Shown here: one piece after another, positions 28,538 to 37,322 of the stretch
Layout of the letters: every line of letters starts with the position of its first letter
Position numbering within the stretch: the stretch's first letter is position 1
Assembly (NCBI RefSeq): GCF_016406325.1
Contig: NZ_CP066370.1
Coordinates: 124,001 to 188,000 of the forward strand
Reading direction: 5' to 3'
Source of the DNA: Shewanella putrefaciens
Lineage (GTDB): Bacteria; Pseudomonadota; Gammaproteobacteria; Enterobacterales; Shewanellaceae
Length of the DNA: 64,000 nucleotides
Notes under the pieces: model-generated
The model's database searches: none
What the model was told of the DNA's origin: nothing
What the model saw: the letters and a program-made list of their open reading frames with translations, nothing else
Translations under genes and position numbers: made by a program

Positions 28538-29304
28538 ATCACGTTGTCCTTATTTTTATTCAACATGAATTACTAATATATTTAATGTTATTCTTTAAAT
28601 TTGAGATTAAATCGATCTCAACTAAAGTTAATGTTACCAATATCGGCGCAATAACATTTGCCAGCATAAAATAACATTGCAAACATTATTGAAACAAGTT
28701 GTTGTAGGAAGCTTGGTGAATTCACACCAGTTAATTTTAAAGACAAAAACCTACACATTATTCAATTAGCGCCATGAACTAACCAGTAACCAAAAATTAA
28801 GTGAAATTAATCACTACCAAAATAATTATTAGTAGTTTTATTTTTTTTAATCATAGTTGCCCATCTATAGGATTTTTCGCTAACATTTCTCGAACAAAAT
28901 ATGGTATTTCGTCTTAGCACAAACCTCATTGCGAGGGAGATTCATCCTCAACATGTTGAATAGATGGATAATGTCAATTTGGTTTGGGAGGTTAACCAAT
29001 GTGCCCCAATTTGTTACGCTCCCTTCATTGTTTAGTTTTTAGTCTAAAAATGAAAATAGCTATACTTCATTGATTGATGTATAAACGCTAGGGGCATGTT
29101 GGAGATGCCATTCTTAATTTAACAGAATGGATTACAAAATCTCATGCATAATTGAATGTAAAGCGATGTCTAAAAATGAAGCGCTGAATTGCTTTGGGGC
29201 AGAAGTGAGTTAAATCAACCTGTCGGGTCTAATTGCATCTTGATGTGAAGCTTGGCAGGTTAAGTCTGTGCTAAATCACTCAATAATTCAGATTATTACA
29301 TGCA
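28538..29304. other. Long intergenic region upstream of the RHS operon
   Basis: 767 bases, AT-rich near the YD gene, with no supported gene. It should hold the leftward RHS promoter. A 24-codon frame at 28999-29073 has GGGAGG eight bases upstream but nothing else in its favour. I see no inverted repeat strong enough to call a terminator or mobile-element end. Confidence 0.4.
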
Positions 29305-30675
29305 CTAAGAGTGCAGTTGGAACGTCTTACTGAAGCGATAATGTGCCCCGAGAGTGAGGCTGCGAGTGAGCATAAAAACGGTCATGGCCGCCCACAGTGC
29401 ATGATTCGCTTGCTCGGGTAATAATAACGCCTGCAATAAATACCATGTTGGGAAAAACGCCCCAAAGGTGGCGAGTATCATGCTATTACGCATCACTTTA
29501 CCCTGCGCTGCACCGATATAAACACCATCGAATAGGTAAGAGCTAAAAGACCAAAGCGGTAGCAATACCAGCCAAATCAGATAAGTCTGTGCTGTGGTTC
29601 TGACCTCATCAATACTGGTCAATAGTTCAATTATATGGCTTCCCCAAAGGCTAAATATCAGTGTAAACCCAAGTGCAGTGATGGCAGACCAACACCAGGC
29701 CAGCACCACGGCTTCATGCAATTGCTGCGCGCGCTTTTGACCATAGGCTTTGCCCACTTCTGCTTCGGCATAATAGGCTATGCCATCGAGGGCATAGGAG
29801 ATTAATAGCAGTAAATTCAATAACACTGCATTGGCTGCAACGGTATTATCACCTAGGCCAGCACCATGGAATGTCATAAACGCAAAAGCTGTCTGCAGGC
29901 AAAGGCTGCGGATAAAAATATCGGTATTGAGCCTCAGTAACTTGCCATAACCCATCAGGGTGACATGGGGTAATAGCTGGAATAAGTGAAAATCGGGAGC
30001 GCGCTTGAGTTGTTGTCGCACCATAGTGAATGCAACTGAGAAGGCGGTGATATCGGCAAATATTGAGGCGAGGGCGGCACCTTTTACACCCCAGCCTAAG
30101 CCAAGCACAAACACTAAGTCGAGAATAATATTGGCTAAGTTTGCGAGTATGAGTTGCCACATGGCGGCTTTAGGTTGTTGTCGCCCTAAGAGCCAACCTA
30201 ACATCACTAAATTGAGCAGGGCGAAGGGTGTGGACCAAATCCGTACCTGAAAATACTCGCGACAATAATGCTCGACCTCACGGCTTGCTTCGGACAAGCC
30301 CAGCGCCAAATTCAGTATTGGAGCTTGCAAAGCAATAACACCCATTCCCAGCAATATGGCTAAAATAGCACCTTGAACTAAGAGTTTATGTTGAGCGTGA
30401 ATATCATTTGCACCATAAGCCTGTGCGACTAACCCTGTGGTCGCCATTCGTAAAAAACCTAATAACCAAATGATTAAGGTGATAATCGTTGACCCAAGTG
30501 ATACCCCACCTAAATAATAGGCGTCACTTAGATGACCTATCACAGCCGTATCCACTAATCCTAAGAGTGGAATGGTGATATTTGAGAGGATCATCGGTAG
30601 GGCAAGCGCGAACAGTTGGCGATTTTTGTTGCCATTAAACAGTAGTGCGAGTGCGGTTGATTTTGCAGTAGTCAT
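29305..30675 (-). CDS. MATE-family efflux transporter, DinF-like
   Basis: 456 residues with about 12 membrane helices in two six-helix halves. The N-terminal half begins FALALPMILSNITIPLLGLVDTAVIGHLSD, typical of the DinF branch (Asp in the first helix region, PLLGLVDTAVIG signature). The second half repeats the pattern from about residue 235 (LLRLNTDIFIRSLCLQTAFAFMTF). These transporters export drugs or metabolites in exchange for Na+ or H+. Substrate unknown. The gene is divergent from the polysaccharide deacetylase gene with only about 20 bases between starts, so the promoters overlap the neighbouring coding sequences. Confidence 0.92.
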   Translation of the reverse strand: MTTAKSTALALLFNGNKNRQLFALALPMILSNITIPLLGLVDTAVIGHLSDAYYLGGVSLGSTIITLIIWLLGFLRMATTGLVAQAYGANDIHAQHKLLVQGAILAILLGMGVIALQAPILNLALGLSEASREVEHYCREYFQVRIWSTPFALLNLVMLGWLLGRQQPKAAMWQLILANLANIILDLVFVLGLGWGVKGAALASIFADITAFSVAFTMVRQQLKRAPDFHLFQLLPHVTLMGYGKLLRLNTDIFIRSLCLQTAFAFMTFHGAGLGDNTVAANAVLLNLLLLISYALDGIAYYAEAEVGKAYGQKRAQQLHEAVVLAWCWSAITALGFTLIFSLWGSHIIELLTSIDEVRTTAQTYLIWLVLLPLWSFSSYLFDGVYIGAAQGKVMRNSMILATFGAFFPTWYLLQALLLPEQANHALWAAMTVFMLTRSLTLGAHYRFSKTFQLHS

Positions 30676-30697
30676 TGATATTGGAGGTATTCACATT

Positions 30698-31744
30698 ATG
30701 GTTAAACGTGCGTTATTGGCACTCTTCGGGTTGATGACTTTTTCGGCCAATGCCGTGGTCATTTTACAGTATCATCATGTGTCGGAAACTACGCCTGCGG
30801 CAACCAGCGTGACACCCGCGCAATTTCGTGAGCAAATGCAGTTTTTGGCTGATGACGGTTTTAAGGTAATCCCACTTACTCAAGTGGTTGAAGCGATAAA
30901 GCAAAAACAAGATTTACCCGCTAAAACCGTGGCGATTACCTTTGATGATGGCTATCGCAGCATTGCCACTACGGCGCATCCTATCCTAAAGGAATTTGGA
31001 TTCCCCTACACCTTGTTTGTGGCAATTGAGCCGATTAAACAAAAGTTTACCGAGATGATGACTTGGGATGAACTCGTCAGGTTATCAAAGGAAGGGGCTG
31101 ATATTGCCAACCATAGTTGGGCGCATGAGCACTTGATCCGCAGATTAGACAATGAGTCACAGGCACAGTGGTTAGCGCGGGTAACAACGAATATTCTCGA
31201 GACTGAGAAGGCGCTTGCGGATGCGACGGGTCACAATTTTAAAATGCTCGCCTATCCCTATGGCGAATATAATCAAGCACTGCAAGATATGTTAACGCAA
31301 AATGGCTTTGTCGCTTTTGGTCAGCAATCTGGCGCAGCGGGACCTTATTCACCTCTGACCGCTTTACCGCGTTTTCCCGTGGCAGGACAATATGCGGATT
31401 TAAAGAGTCTAAAGGCCAAACTTTATAGCCTTAATATGCCAGTGCTTTCCCAAAACGTGAGTGACCCAGAGTTAAAAAATGGGCAATGGCGACCAGAGTT
31501 GAGGCTCACGCTTGATATGAGTGATATTTCTGCCAATCAAGTTATGTGTTATATCCAAGGTCAAGGAGCAAAATCACCGACTTGGCTTAGCGAAACTGAA
31601 TTTAGCGTACAGGCTGATTCGGCATTGCCTGCGGGACGCTCCCGTTATAACTGCACTGCACCCAGTAAAACTCGCAATGGTTATTATTGGTTTTCTCAGC
31701 CTTGGGTAAGGCCTAGAGATGACGGTTCTTGGATTAAAGAATAA
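30698..31744 (+). CDS. Secreted polysaccharide deacetylase (NodB-type)
   Basis: 348 residues from the ATG at 30698 (MVKRALLALFGLMTFSANA, a signal peptide), preceded by GGAGG; an earlier ATG at 30572 lies inside the divergent gene. NodB homology motifs are present: TFDDGYRS (catalytic and metal Asp at 83/84), NHSWAHEHL (metal His at 139 and 143) and YPYGEYN. A C-terminal beta-rich region of about 110 residues (from WRPELRLTLDMSD) is extra and may bind glycans. Such enzymes remove N- or O-acetyl groups from peptidoglycan or exopolysaccharide; the substrate here is unknown. Its stop codon directly abuts the stop of the convergent sco gene. Confidence 0.9.
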   Translation: MVKRALLALFGLMTFSANAVVILQYHHVSETTPAATSVTPAQFREQMQFLADDGFKVIPLTQVVEAIKQKQDLPAKTVAITFDDGYRSIATTAHPILKEFGFPYTLFVAIEPIKQKFTEMMTWDELVRLSKEGADIANHSWAHEHLIRRLDNESQAQWLARVTTNILETEKALADATGHNFKMLAYPYGEYNQALQDMLTQNGFVAFGQQSGAAGPYSPLTALPRFPVAGQYADLKSLKAKLYSLNMPVLSQNVSDPELKNGQWRPELRLTLDMSDISANQVMCYIQGQGAKSPTWLSETEFSVQADSALPAGRSRYNCTAPSKTRNGYYWFSQPWVRPRDDGSWIKE

Positions 31745-32377
31745 TCATAGATTTGACTTGTATTGCGAGACTATTTTACCAAAATCATTAATGAGTTCGT
31801 TATTCAATATTTGCGGCGGCTGCCCTAATGCCGCCGTAGGTTTGAATACGGCGACCCGTGTTCCTTGAGGCGATACCAGTACATAGCCAGCGCTGTGGTC
31901 AACTTGATAATTATCACCTTCACCCACCATGGCATAGGCTAGGCCTAGACTACGGGTGAGTGGAAATATCTGCGTATGTTCACCCGTCACGGCTTTAAAT
32001 TCTGTATTAAAAAAGTTGACATAGGTCAGTAATTTTTCCGGTGTATCTCGGTTAGGGTCGACGGATAAAAATACCACTTGAATTGGCGCAATTTTATTAA
32101 GTTCAGGGTATGCTGCGGCCAGTTTATTTAAGGTTGTCGGACAAATATCGGGACAAAAGGTAAATCCGATAAAAAATAGATTCCATTTTCCTTGCAGATC
32201 CGCATTGGTAAATGCCTTATTGTGCTGATCGATTAGTTCAAATGGCGCTATCTCAAAGGCTTGTGGAAATATAAACCCGTTATCAAGTTCTATAGGCTTG
32301 GGGGGATTAAATTTAACCGCGAATAAACCACCAAGGCCAATCAATAAAATGGCGATGATTAGCATGTTTTTCTGCAT
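31745..32377 (-). CDS. SCO1/SenC-family copper chaperone for cytochrome oxidase
   Basis: 210 residues: an N-terminal membrane anchor (MLIIAILLIGLGGLFAV) and a periplasmic thioredoxin fold with the copper motif FTFCPDICPTTL. The conserved distal His is in NYQVDHSAGYVLV. It delivers copper to the CuA site of subunit II. It is the last gene of the leftward cox cluster, 4 bases after ctaB. The downstream deacetylase gene is convergent with zero spacing and no terminator is visible. Confidence 0.95.
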   Translation of the reverse strand: MQKNMLIIAILLIGLGGLFAVKFNPPKPIELDNGFIFPQAFEIAPFELIDQHNKAFTNADLQGKWNLFFIGFTFCPDICPTTLNKLAAAYPELNKIAPIQVVFLSVDPNRDTPEKLLTYVNFFNTEFKAVTGEHTQIFPLTRSLGLAYAMVGEGDNYQVDHSAGYVLVSPQGTRVAVFKPTAALGQPPQILNNELINDFGKIVSQYKSNL

Positions 32378-32381
32378 AGCA

Positions 32382-33287
32382 TTAGCTCCACAGGTAATGG
32401 TCGAGTAGTAATGCCATAAATAGCAACATTAAATGGTAAATAGAGAAGCGAAATACTTGCATTGCTAAGCCGTCACGATCCCGATATTTCAGTTGCCAAG
32501 CCTTATAAATAAATACACTGCTCAGCAAGCTAGAACACACAAAATACATTGGCCCACACATACCAACCAACACTGGCAAGAGACAAGCGATTGCTAGTAA
32601 TACGGTATAGAGCAAGATACAGGTTTTAGTAAATTCGACCCCGTGGGTAACGGGAAGCATTGGGATATCTACTTTGGCATATTCGGCTCGTCTGTGAATG
32701 GCTAATGCCCAGAAATGAGGCGGAGTCCAAGTAAAAATAATGATCACTAACAGCAATGCATGCCCATGGAATTGGTTGGTAACAGCCGTCCATCCCAGCA
32801 ATGGCGGCATCGCCCCAGCAAGACCGCCAATAACAATATTTTGCGAGGTTGCCCGCTTTAAATAAGCGGTGTAAACCAGCGCATAGCCGATGAGACTCGC
32901 GAAGGTGAGCCATGCAGTGAGCGGATTAACCAAAACATATAAAACCACAAAACCTAAACCTCCAATGCTGGCGGCAAAAATTAAGGCTCGCTTGGTCGAA
33001 ACTCGTCCCTTGGGCAATGGGCGATTATAGGTGCGAGCCATCATGCCATCTATACGTCGATCAATCAGATGATTTAAAGCGGCAGCCGAGCCTGCCATTA
33101 AGGCAATACCGAACATACCTGCGATTAATGGCTGTACGGGGACGGCAGTGGGTACCGCTAAACACATGCCGACTAATACCGTGAGCAACATTAAGGCGAC
33201 GACTTTGGGTTTGGTCATTTCAAAATAGGCGCGCCATGCCAAGCTAAAATGGGAATGGCTGCTGGTGATTGTGAGTGGTTTTGCCAT
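32382..33287 (-). CDS. ctaB: Protoheme IX farnesyltransferase (heme O synthase)
   Basis: 301 residues, a UbiA-type membrane prenyltransferase with about eight to nine helices. The first Asp-rich substrate motif is in [20 protein letters not shown] and the second in [20 protein letters not shown] and [21 protein letters not shown]. It converts heme B to heme O, the step before CtaA. It lies 14 bases after ctaA in the same operon. CyoE is the equivalent name in bo3 systems; ctaB is used because of the aa3 context. Confidence 0.95.
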   Translation of the reverse strand: MAKPLTITSSHSHFSLAWRAYFEMTKPKVVALMLLTVLVGMCLAVPTAVPVQPLIAGMFGIALMAGSAAALNHLIDRRIDGMMARTYNRPLPKGRVSTKRALIFAASIGGLGFVVLYVLVNPLTAWLTFASLIGYALVYTAYLKRATSQNIVIGGLAGAMPPLLGWTAVTNQFHGHALLLVIIIFTWTPPHFWALAIHRRAEYAKVDIPMLPVTHGVEFTKTCILLYTVLLAIACLLPVLVGMCGPMYFVCSSLLSSVFIYKAWQLKYRDRDGLAMQVFRFSIYHLMLLFMALLLDHYLWS

Positions 33288-33301
33288 CTTGGATCCCTCG
33301 C

Positions 33302-34279
33302 TTATGCTTTACGCCATAAAAAGTAGTTAATTGTCACTAAGGTCAGTAGCAGTAGTGCTGCGCCGCCATTGTGAGAAACCGCAATGCCGAGTGGTAAGTG
33401 CATGACGATATTAGAAATGCCTAGTGCGACTTGCAATATCACTAGGGCAACCAATAAGAGACTTAGCTTTTTTAATGCTCTAGTACTAACAAATAATTTA
33501 TATGCCAGTAGTAACAGAACCCCTGTTGTTATAATGGCGCCGAATCTGTGTGCTATGTGGATGGTCATTCGTGCTGGGTAATCTAGTACCCCAAACTCAA
33601 AACTTGGGTGCTGGCCTTGGAAAGGGGAGAATGCATCGGCAATGGCGAGATTATCCATCCAATTACCTTCGCAAATGGGCAGGGTGGTACAGGCGAGTGC
33701 CGCGTAGTTTGAGGAGGTCCAAGCGCCTAGCATGATTTGACCGATAAGGATGATTAAACTCACAAGTGCTAAAATGGCAAGGTTTTGTGTCTGCAAACTA
33801 CCAATCTCGACCTGTTTTTGCCTGATACGTAAATAAAGGATGAGCAGGAGTGAAATCAGGCTAAAGCCACCAATCAGGTGTGACATTACTACTATTGGCA
33901 TAAGCTTCATTGTCACTGTCCACATGCCTAGAGCGGCTTGAAAAATAAGCAGTAATAATATAAATGTGGGCAATTTCTTCGGTGCTGTTGGTGTTTTTAG
34001 ACATTTGATAAAAATGAACAGTATGAGCAGCCCAAGACCCGCTGCAATATATCTATGGATCATTTCCAACCATGCTTTTTCAGTTTGAATATCATGATCA
34101 GGAAAAATAGTTTGAGCACGGGCGATTTCATGGTCTTGGGTGGGCACTTTAATGTGGCCGTAGCAACCCGGCCAGTCAGGGCAGCCTAAGCCAGCATCCG
34201 ATAGCCGCGTGTAAGCCCCCATTAAAATGACCATTAAGGTAAAGACTAAGGTTAAGCGTAGGATCCAAGTCAGTTGCAT
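33302..34279 (-). CDS. ctaA: Heme A synthase CtaA/COX15
   Basis: 325 residues with about eight membrane helices. The conserved start [22 protein letters not shown] is present, with further conserved His in [21 protein letters not shown] and IAHRFGA, the heme ligands. It oxidises the C8 methyl of heme O to formyl, giving heme A for the aa3 oxidase. Its ATG overlaps the upstream gene's stop in TAATG, so the two are translationally coupled. Confidence 0.95.
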   Translation of the reverse strand: MQLTWILRLTLVFTLMVILMGAYTRLSDAGLGCPDWPGCYGHIKVPTQDHEIARAQTIFPDHDIQTEKAWLEMIHRYIAAGLGLLILFIFIKCLKTPTAPKKLPTFILLLLIFQAALGMWTVTMKLMPIVVMSHLIGGFSLISLLLILYLRIRQKQVEIGSLQTQNLAILALVSLIILIGQIMLGAWTSSNYAALACTTLPICEGNWMDNLAIADAFSPFQGQHPSFEFGVLDYPARMTIHIAHRFGAIITTGVLLLLAYKLFVSTRALKKLSLLLVALVILQVALGISNIVMHLPLGIAVSHNGGAALLLLTLVTINYFLWRKA

Positions 34280-34824
34280 TAGTCTACCCTCGACAGTTTT
34301 AATAACTTACGCAGATCCGCAATCAGTGCTTTACCTTGGGCGAGATGTGCTTCTTTGCTGTGTGCTTGAGGGTAGCGTAATACTAAGTTGCCGAGGGGAT
34401 CGACTATGATCAACTGTTGTGCATTTAACCACTCGTTTAAGCGGTTATTGATTGGACTAGTGTTAAAGTGAAATGCCTTTAAGGCATTAATATCGCTCTC
34501 AGGACTGACAAGGATAAGTGGCTCTACCCTTGCTTGATCTGGCCCGAGTGCGGTATGACTTTGGCGTAAAATATACAAGCGTTCACGGCAATTATCATCG
34601 CATTGGGAGGGTAATAAATAGAGTAGTTGCCATTCTTTGGGTTTAGGATTGGTAACCCCAAGACTGGTATAGCTGGTTGCGGGATTGATCAGTTCACCAA
34701 AGTTGGTTGCACCGCCGTGGTATAAATTAAGGCTCAATACTAGTTTGGCAATCACTACCGGTGCGATAAACGCCACGAGCAATAATCCCAACGCTTTGTG
34801 TGTCGATTTGGACTGGGAGTTCAT
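34279..34824 (-). CDS. Membrane-anchored CxxxC protein of the cox cluster
   Basis: 181 residues from the ATG at 34824, with GAGGAGC upstream; an in-frame start five codons earlier is weaker. One N-terminal membrane helix (ALGLLLVAFIAPVVIAKLVL) is followed by a periplasmic domain with a thioredoxin-like pattern: WQLLYLLPSQCDDNCRERLY and later QLIIVDPLGNLVLRYP. The Cys-x3-Cys resembles the copper site of Sco proteins (CPDIC). Always-in-cluster placement between SURF1 and ctaA suggests a role in oxidase assembly, perhaps copper or thiol handling (inference). No established name. Confidence 0.75.
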   Translation of the reverse strand: MNSQSKSTHKALGLLLVAFIAPVVIAKLVLSLNLYHGGATNFGELINPATSYTSLGVTNPKPKEWQLLYLLPSQCDDNCRERLYILRQSHTALGPDQARVEPLILVSPESDINALKAFHFNTSPINNRLNEWLNAQQLIIVDPLGNLVLRYPQAHSKEAHLAQGKALIADLRKLLKLSRVD

Positions 34825-34905
34825 GCTTGCTCCTCTCATGTAAATTATCCCTAATATATTGTTTTGCTATTTATCTGAATCTAAGTCGGCTGTGATTTTT
34901 ACTAT

Positions 34906-35658
34906 TTACCCCATAGAGTTGGCACTGTGATGATGTTTTACATACTTAACCCCTTGCCACAGCATCAGACCCGCAAATACCGCAGCCATTGAAAACCACT
35001 GCAATGCATAACCCCAATGTTTTTGCGCCGAGAGTGGAAATGGTTGCCAAGGGTGAGCTAACTCAAGGTTGGGGAGTTGATCAGGTTGCAGTACTGCCGT
35101 TACTAAAGGATGGCCTACTAGCTGAGTTATTTCAGGAATATTAAGATTTTGGATACGAATGTGTGTTCCGGCTTCTGCCATTAAGGCATGGCTTAAAGGA
35201 TTGGTTTGTTTTTGATATAGCTTGCCAACAAGACTCAGTTTTCCGCTAAGAGGTTCGATTTGGGGGAGTTCATCACGGCTTGAGGTTGCGGCGATAAAGC
35301 CTAATTCAACCAGTAGCCAAGGTTTTTCCGGCTCAACTTCCAGAGCTTGAAATGCTAGATATCCCACTTGCCCCTGATAGACTTGATTGTCGAGTAGCCA
35401 GATTTGCGCATTGGCAGGTGAGGCAGTGATACTGAGGCGATAACCTGTGACATCTTCTAGATGGATTTTTTGTAAAAGTTGTTTAAAGGTCAGCGGCGCT
35501 AAGGCTTGTCTGGATTCCATTTGAGCTAATAACAAGGCTTTTTCTTCTCCGCGATGGAGTTGCCATAGCCCTAGCTTGACCAGAATCACGAATACAGTCA
35601 CAGTCAAGATCAACAAAAAAACGGTTAATTTATTCAGCAGACAGTAAGGATATCTCAT
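34906..35658 (-). CDS. SURF1-family cytochrome oxidase assembly protein
   Basis: About 250 residues from the ATG at 35658 (MRYPYCLLNKLTVFLL). It has the SURF1 layout: an N-terminal helix followed by LGLWQLHRGEEKALL, a periplasmic domain with YQGQVGYLAFQALE and WLLVELGFIAA, and a second C-terminal helix (HWGYALQWFSMAAVFAGLMLWQG). Family role: heme A insertion into subunit I. In-frame starts further upstream would cover the antisense DUF2909-like gene and are unlikely. The chosen start codon shares two bases with the start codon of that gene. Confidence 0.88.
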   Translation of the reverse strand: MRYPYCLLNKLTVFLLILTVTVFVILVKLGLWQLHRGEEKALLLAQMESRQALAPLTFKQLLQKIHLEDVTGYRLSITASPANAQIWLLDNQVYQGQVGYLAFQALEVEPEKPWLLVELGFIAATSSRDELPQIEPLSGKLSLVGKLYQKQTNPLSHALMAEAGTHIRIQNLNIPEITQLVGHPLVTAVLQPDQLPNLELAHPWQPFPLSAQKHWGYALQWFSMAAVFAGLMLWQGVKYVKHHHSANSMG

Positions 35659-35875
35659 GAATGCCCTGTTTATCTTTAAGTTAGTTTTGGTTCTGCTGTT
35701 GCTGTTTATCATTTTTAATTTAGGTAGAGCCTTATTCATGATGGTGAAAGATGACAACTCAGCCCCTATGAGTCGTTATCTCGGTCGTCGTGTGATTTTC
35801 TCTGTTTTGGTAATCCTCTTACTGCTGGTGGCGTTAGGGTCTGGACTTATTAGCCCGAACCCTAGACCCTACTGA
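35657..35875 (+). CDS. Small twin-transmembrane protein (DUF2909-like)
   Basis: 72 residues with two membrane helices (FIFKLVLVLLLLFIIFNLG and VIFSVLVILLLLVALGSGL) linked by a short basic loop (SRYLGRRV). AAGGA lies 7 bases before the ATG. Small twin-helix proteins of this kind recur inside cytochrome oxidase clusters. It is on the strand opposite the cox operon: divergent and overlapping with SURF1 at the start codons, and convergent with coxC only 7 bases on. It may be an oxidase assembly helper (inference). Confidence 0.8.
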   Translation: MNALFIFKLVLVLLLLFIIFNLGRALFMMVKDDNSAPMSRYLGRRVIFSVLVILLLLVALGSGLISPNPRPY

Positions 35876-35882
35876 GTGCCAG

Positions 35883-36758
35883 TTACAGTACATAAACGAA
35901 GATAAATAAACACAGCCAGACCACATCAACGAAGTGCCAGTACCAACTCCCTGCTTGAAATGCAAAATGCTTATCTGCCGTAAAATGTCCTTTTAATACT
36001 CTGATAAATAAAACCACGAGGAATACCGTTCCTAGCGTGACATGCATGCCATGAAATCCAGTTAACAGAAAGAAAGTGTTGCCATAAATCCCCGAGGTGA
36101 GGGTTAAACCCATCTCTTGATAGGCGTGACGGTATTCTTCTACTTGCAACCCAACGAAACCTATACCCAATAAAATCGTAATTCCTAGCCATAGCACGAC
36201 GGCTGAGCGTTTGGCTTTTTCTAAACTAATGTGGGCAAAATGTAAGGTCACTGATGAGGTCAGTAAAATAAGGGTATTGATCAGGGGGAGACCCGTCCAC
36301 GGCATAGCCTCTGTCTTGGTACCATCTGGCGTAGAGATAAGGGGCCAAACCGCTTCAAAACTTGGCCAAAGTATTTCGTGGGTCATGGCATTGTTAGATG
36401 CACCGCCAAGCCAAGGTACGGCAATTGCGCGGGCATAAAACAGCGCACCAAAAAAAGCCGCAAAGAACATTACTTCTGAGAAAATAAACCAACTCATACC
36501 TTGGCGAAAAGAGCGATCCATCTGAGCGGAATAGAGTCCAGTTGTCGACTCTTTGATAACCGCACTAAACCAGCCAACCAACATAAATACAATGACCGCT
36601 ATGCCTAAAAGCAGTAAATAACCGCCACCAGAAGCGCCAGATTTCATCTGTTGGACGAAAAGTCCTGCGCCAACGGCAATAAAAAATAATCCAATGGCAC
36701 CGACAATGGGCCAGATGCTTTGGGATGGAACATAGTAGGTTTGATGTTTCGTGGTCAT
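35883..36758 (-). CDS. coxC: Cytochrome c oxidase subunit III
   Basis: 291 residues with seven predicted membrane helices. Conserved segments are FIFSEVMFFAAFFGALFYAR (Glu used for proton/oxygen path), WPSFEAVWP, LPLINTLILLTSSVTLHFAH, EYRHA, and the end FHGMHVTLGTVFL...WYWHFVDVVWL. Subunit III stabilises the oxidase core. Its ATG overlaps the cox11 stop by 4 bases (ATGA). Confidence 0.96.
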   Translation of the reverse strand: MTTKHQTYYVPSQSIWPIVGAIGLFFIAVGAGLFVQQMKSGASGGGYLLLLGIAVIVFMLVGWFSAVIKESTTGLYSAQMDRSFRQGMSWFIFSEVMFFAAFFGALFYARAIAVPWLGGASNNAMTHEILWPSFEAVWPLISTPDGTKTEAMPWTGLPLINTLILLTSSVTLHFAHISLEKAKRSAVVLWLGITILLGIGFVGLQVEEYRHAYQEMGLTLTSGIYGNTFFLLTGFHGMHVTLGTVFLVVLFIRVLKGHFTADKHFAFQAGSWYWHFVDVVWLCLFIFVYVL

Positions 36759-37321
36759 TTGGCAGCTCCTTGCTCTATGGCAGACGCTAACTGCTTGTCG
36801 GTAATGTCGTAGAGGGTGTAAGAGAGGGTTAAAGTATGGATTGACTCGGGTAATTGAGGATCCACAAAGAAAATAAGCGGTAACTCAGCACTGGTCGCCG
36901 CGGCCAAGGGTTGCTTATTAAAGCAAAAACATTCCGTTTTATTGAAATAGGCCGCCCCTTGGCCTGGGGAAACTGAGGGTATTGCTTGCCCAACTGTGGC
37001 ATGGTTTGACTCATTACGAGCCAAAAATGCTGTATGGACAAGCTCGCCAGGATGAACCACAAGCCGCTTAATTTGCGGTTCAAACTTCCATGGCATACCC
37101 GTTTGCACCTGGGAAATAAACTCCACAGTCACAGTGCGGCTTGTATCGACAGTTATCGCTTGATAATTACTGGCTGTACTTGCGGGTTTACCATTGATGC
37201 CTAGCTTCTCACACAGAACATCATACAGGGGGACGAGTGCGAACCCAAAGCCAAACATACCCACACAGCCTAGAACTAACAAGCTGATAAGTTTACGATT
37301 TGACCTAGTTGTGCTGGTCAT
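36755..37321 (-). CDS. ctaG: Cytochrome c oxidase assembly protein CtaG/Cox11
   Basis: 188 residues: an N-terminal anchor (LISLLVLGCVGMFGFGFALVPLYDVLC) and a periplasmic Ig-like copper domain ending with the hallmark NKTECFCFNKQPL (Cys-x-Cys copper ligands). It inserts copper into CuB of subunit I. It lies 1 base after coxA, so translation is coupled to it, and overlaps coxC. Confidence 0.96.
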   Translation of the reverse strand: MTSTTRSNRKLISLLVLGCVGMFGFGFALVPLYDVLCEKLGINGKPASTASNYQAITVDTSRTVTVEFISQVQTGMPWKFEPQIKRLVVHPGELVHTAFLARNESNHATVGQAIPSVSPGQGAAYFNKTECFCFNKQPLAAATSAELPLIFFVDPQLPESIHTLTLSYTLYDITDKQLASAIEQGAAK

Positions 37322-37322
37322 T

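Noticed and set aside
28999..29073. 24-codon frame starting ATGTGCCCC with GGGAGG upstream
   Set aside because: Too short, no recognisable product, no conservation evidence and isolated in a gene-free region; a good ribosome site alone is not enough.
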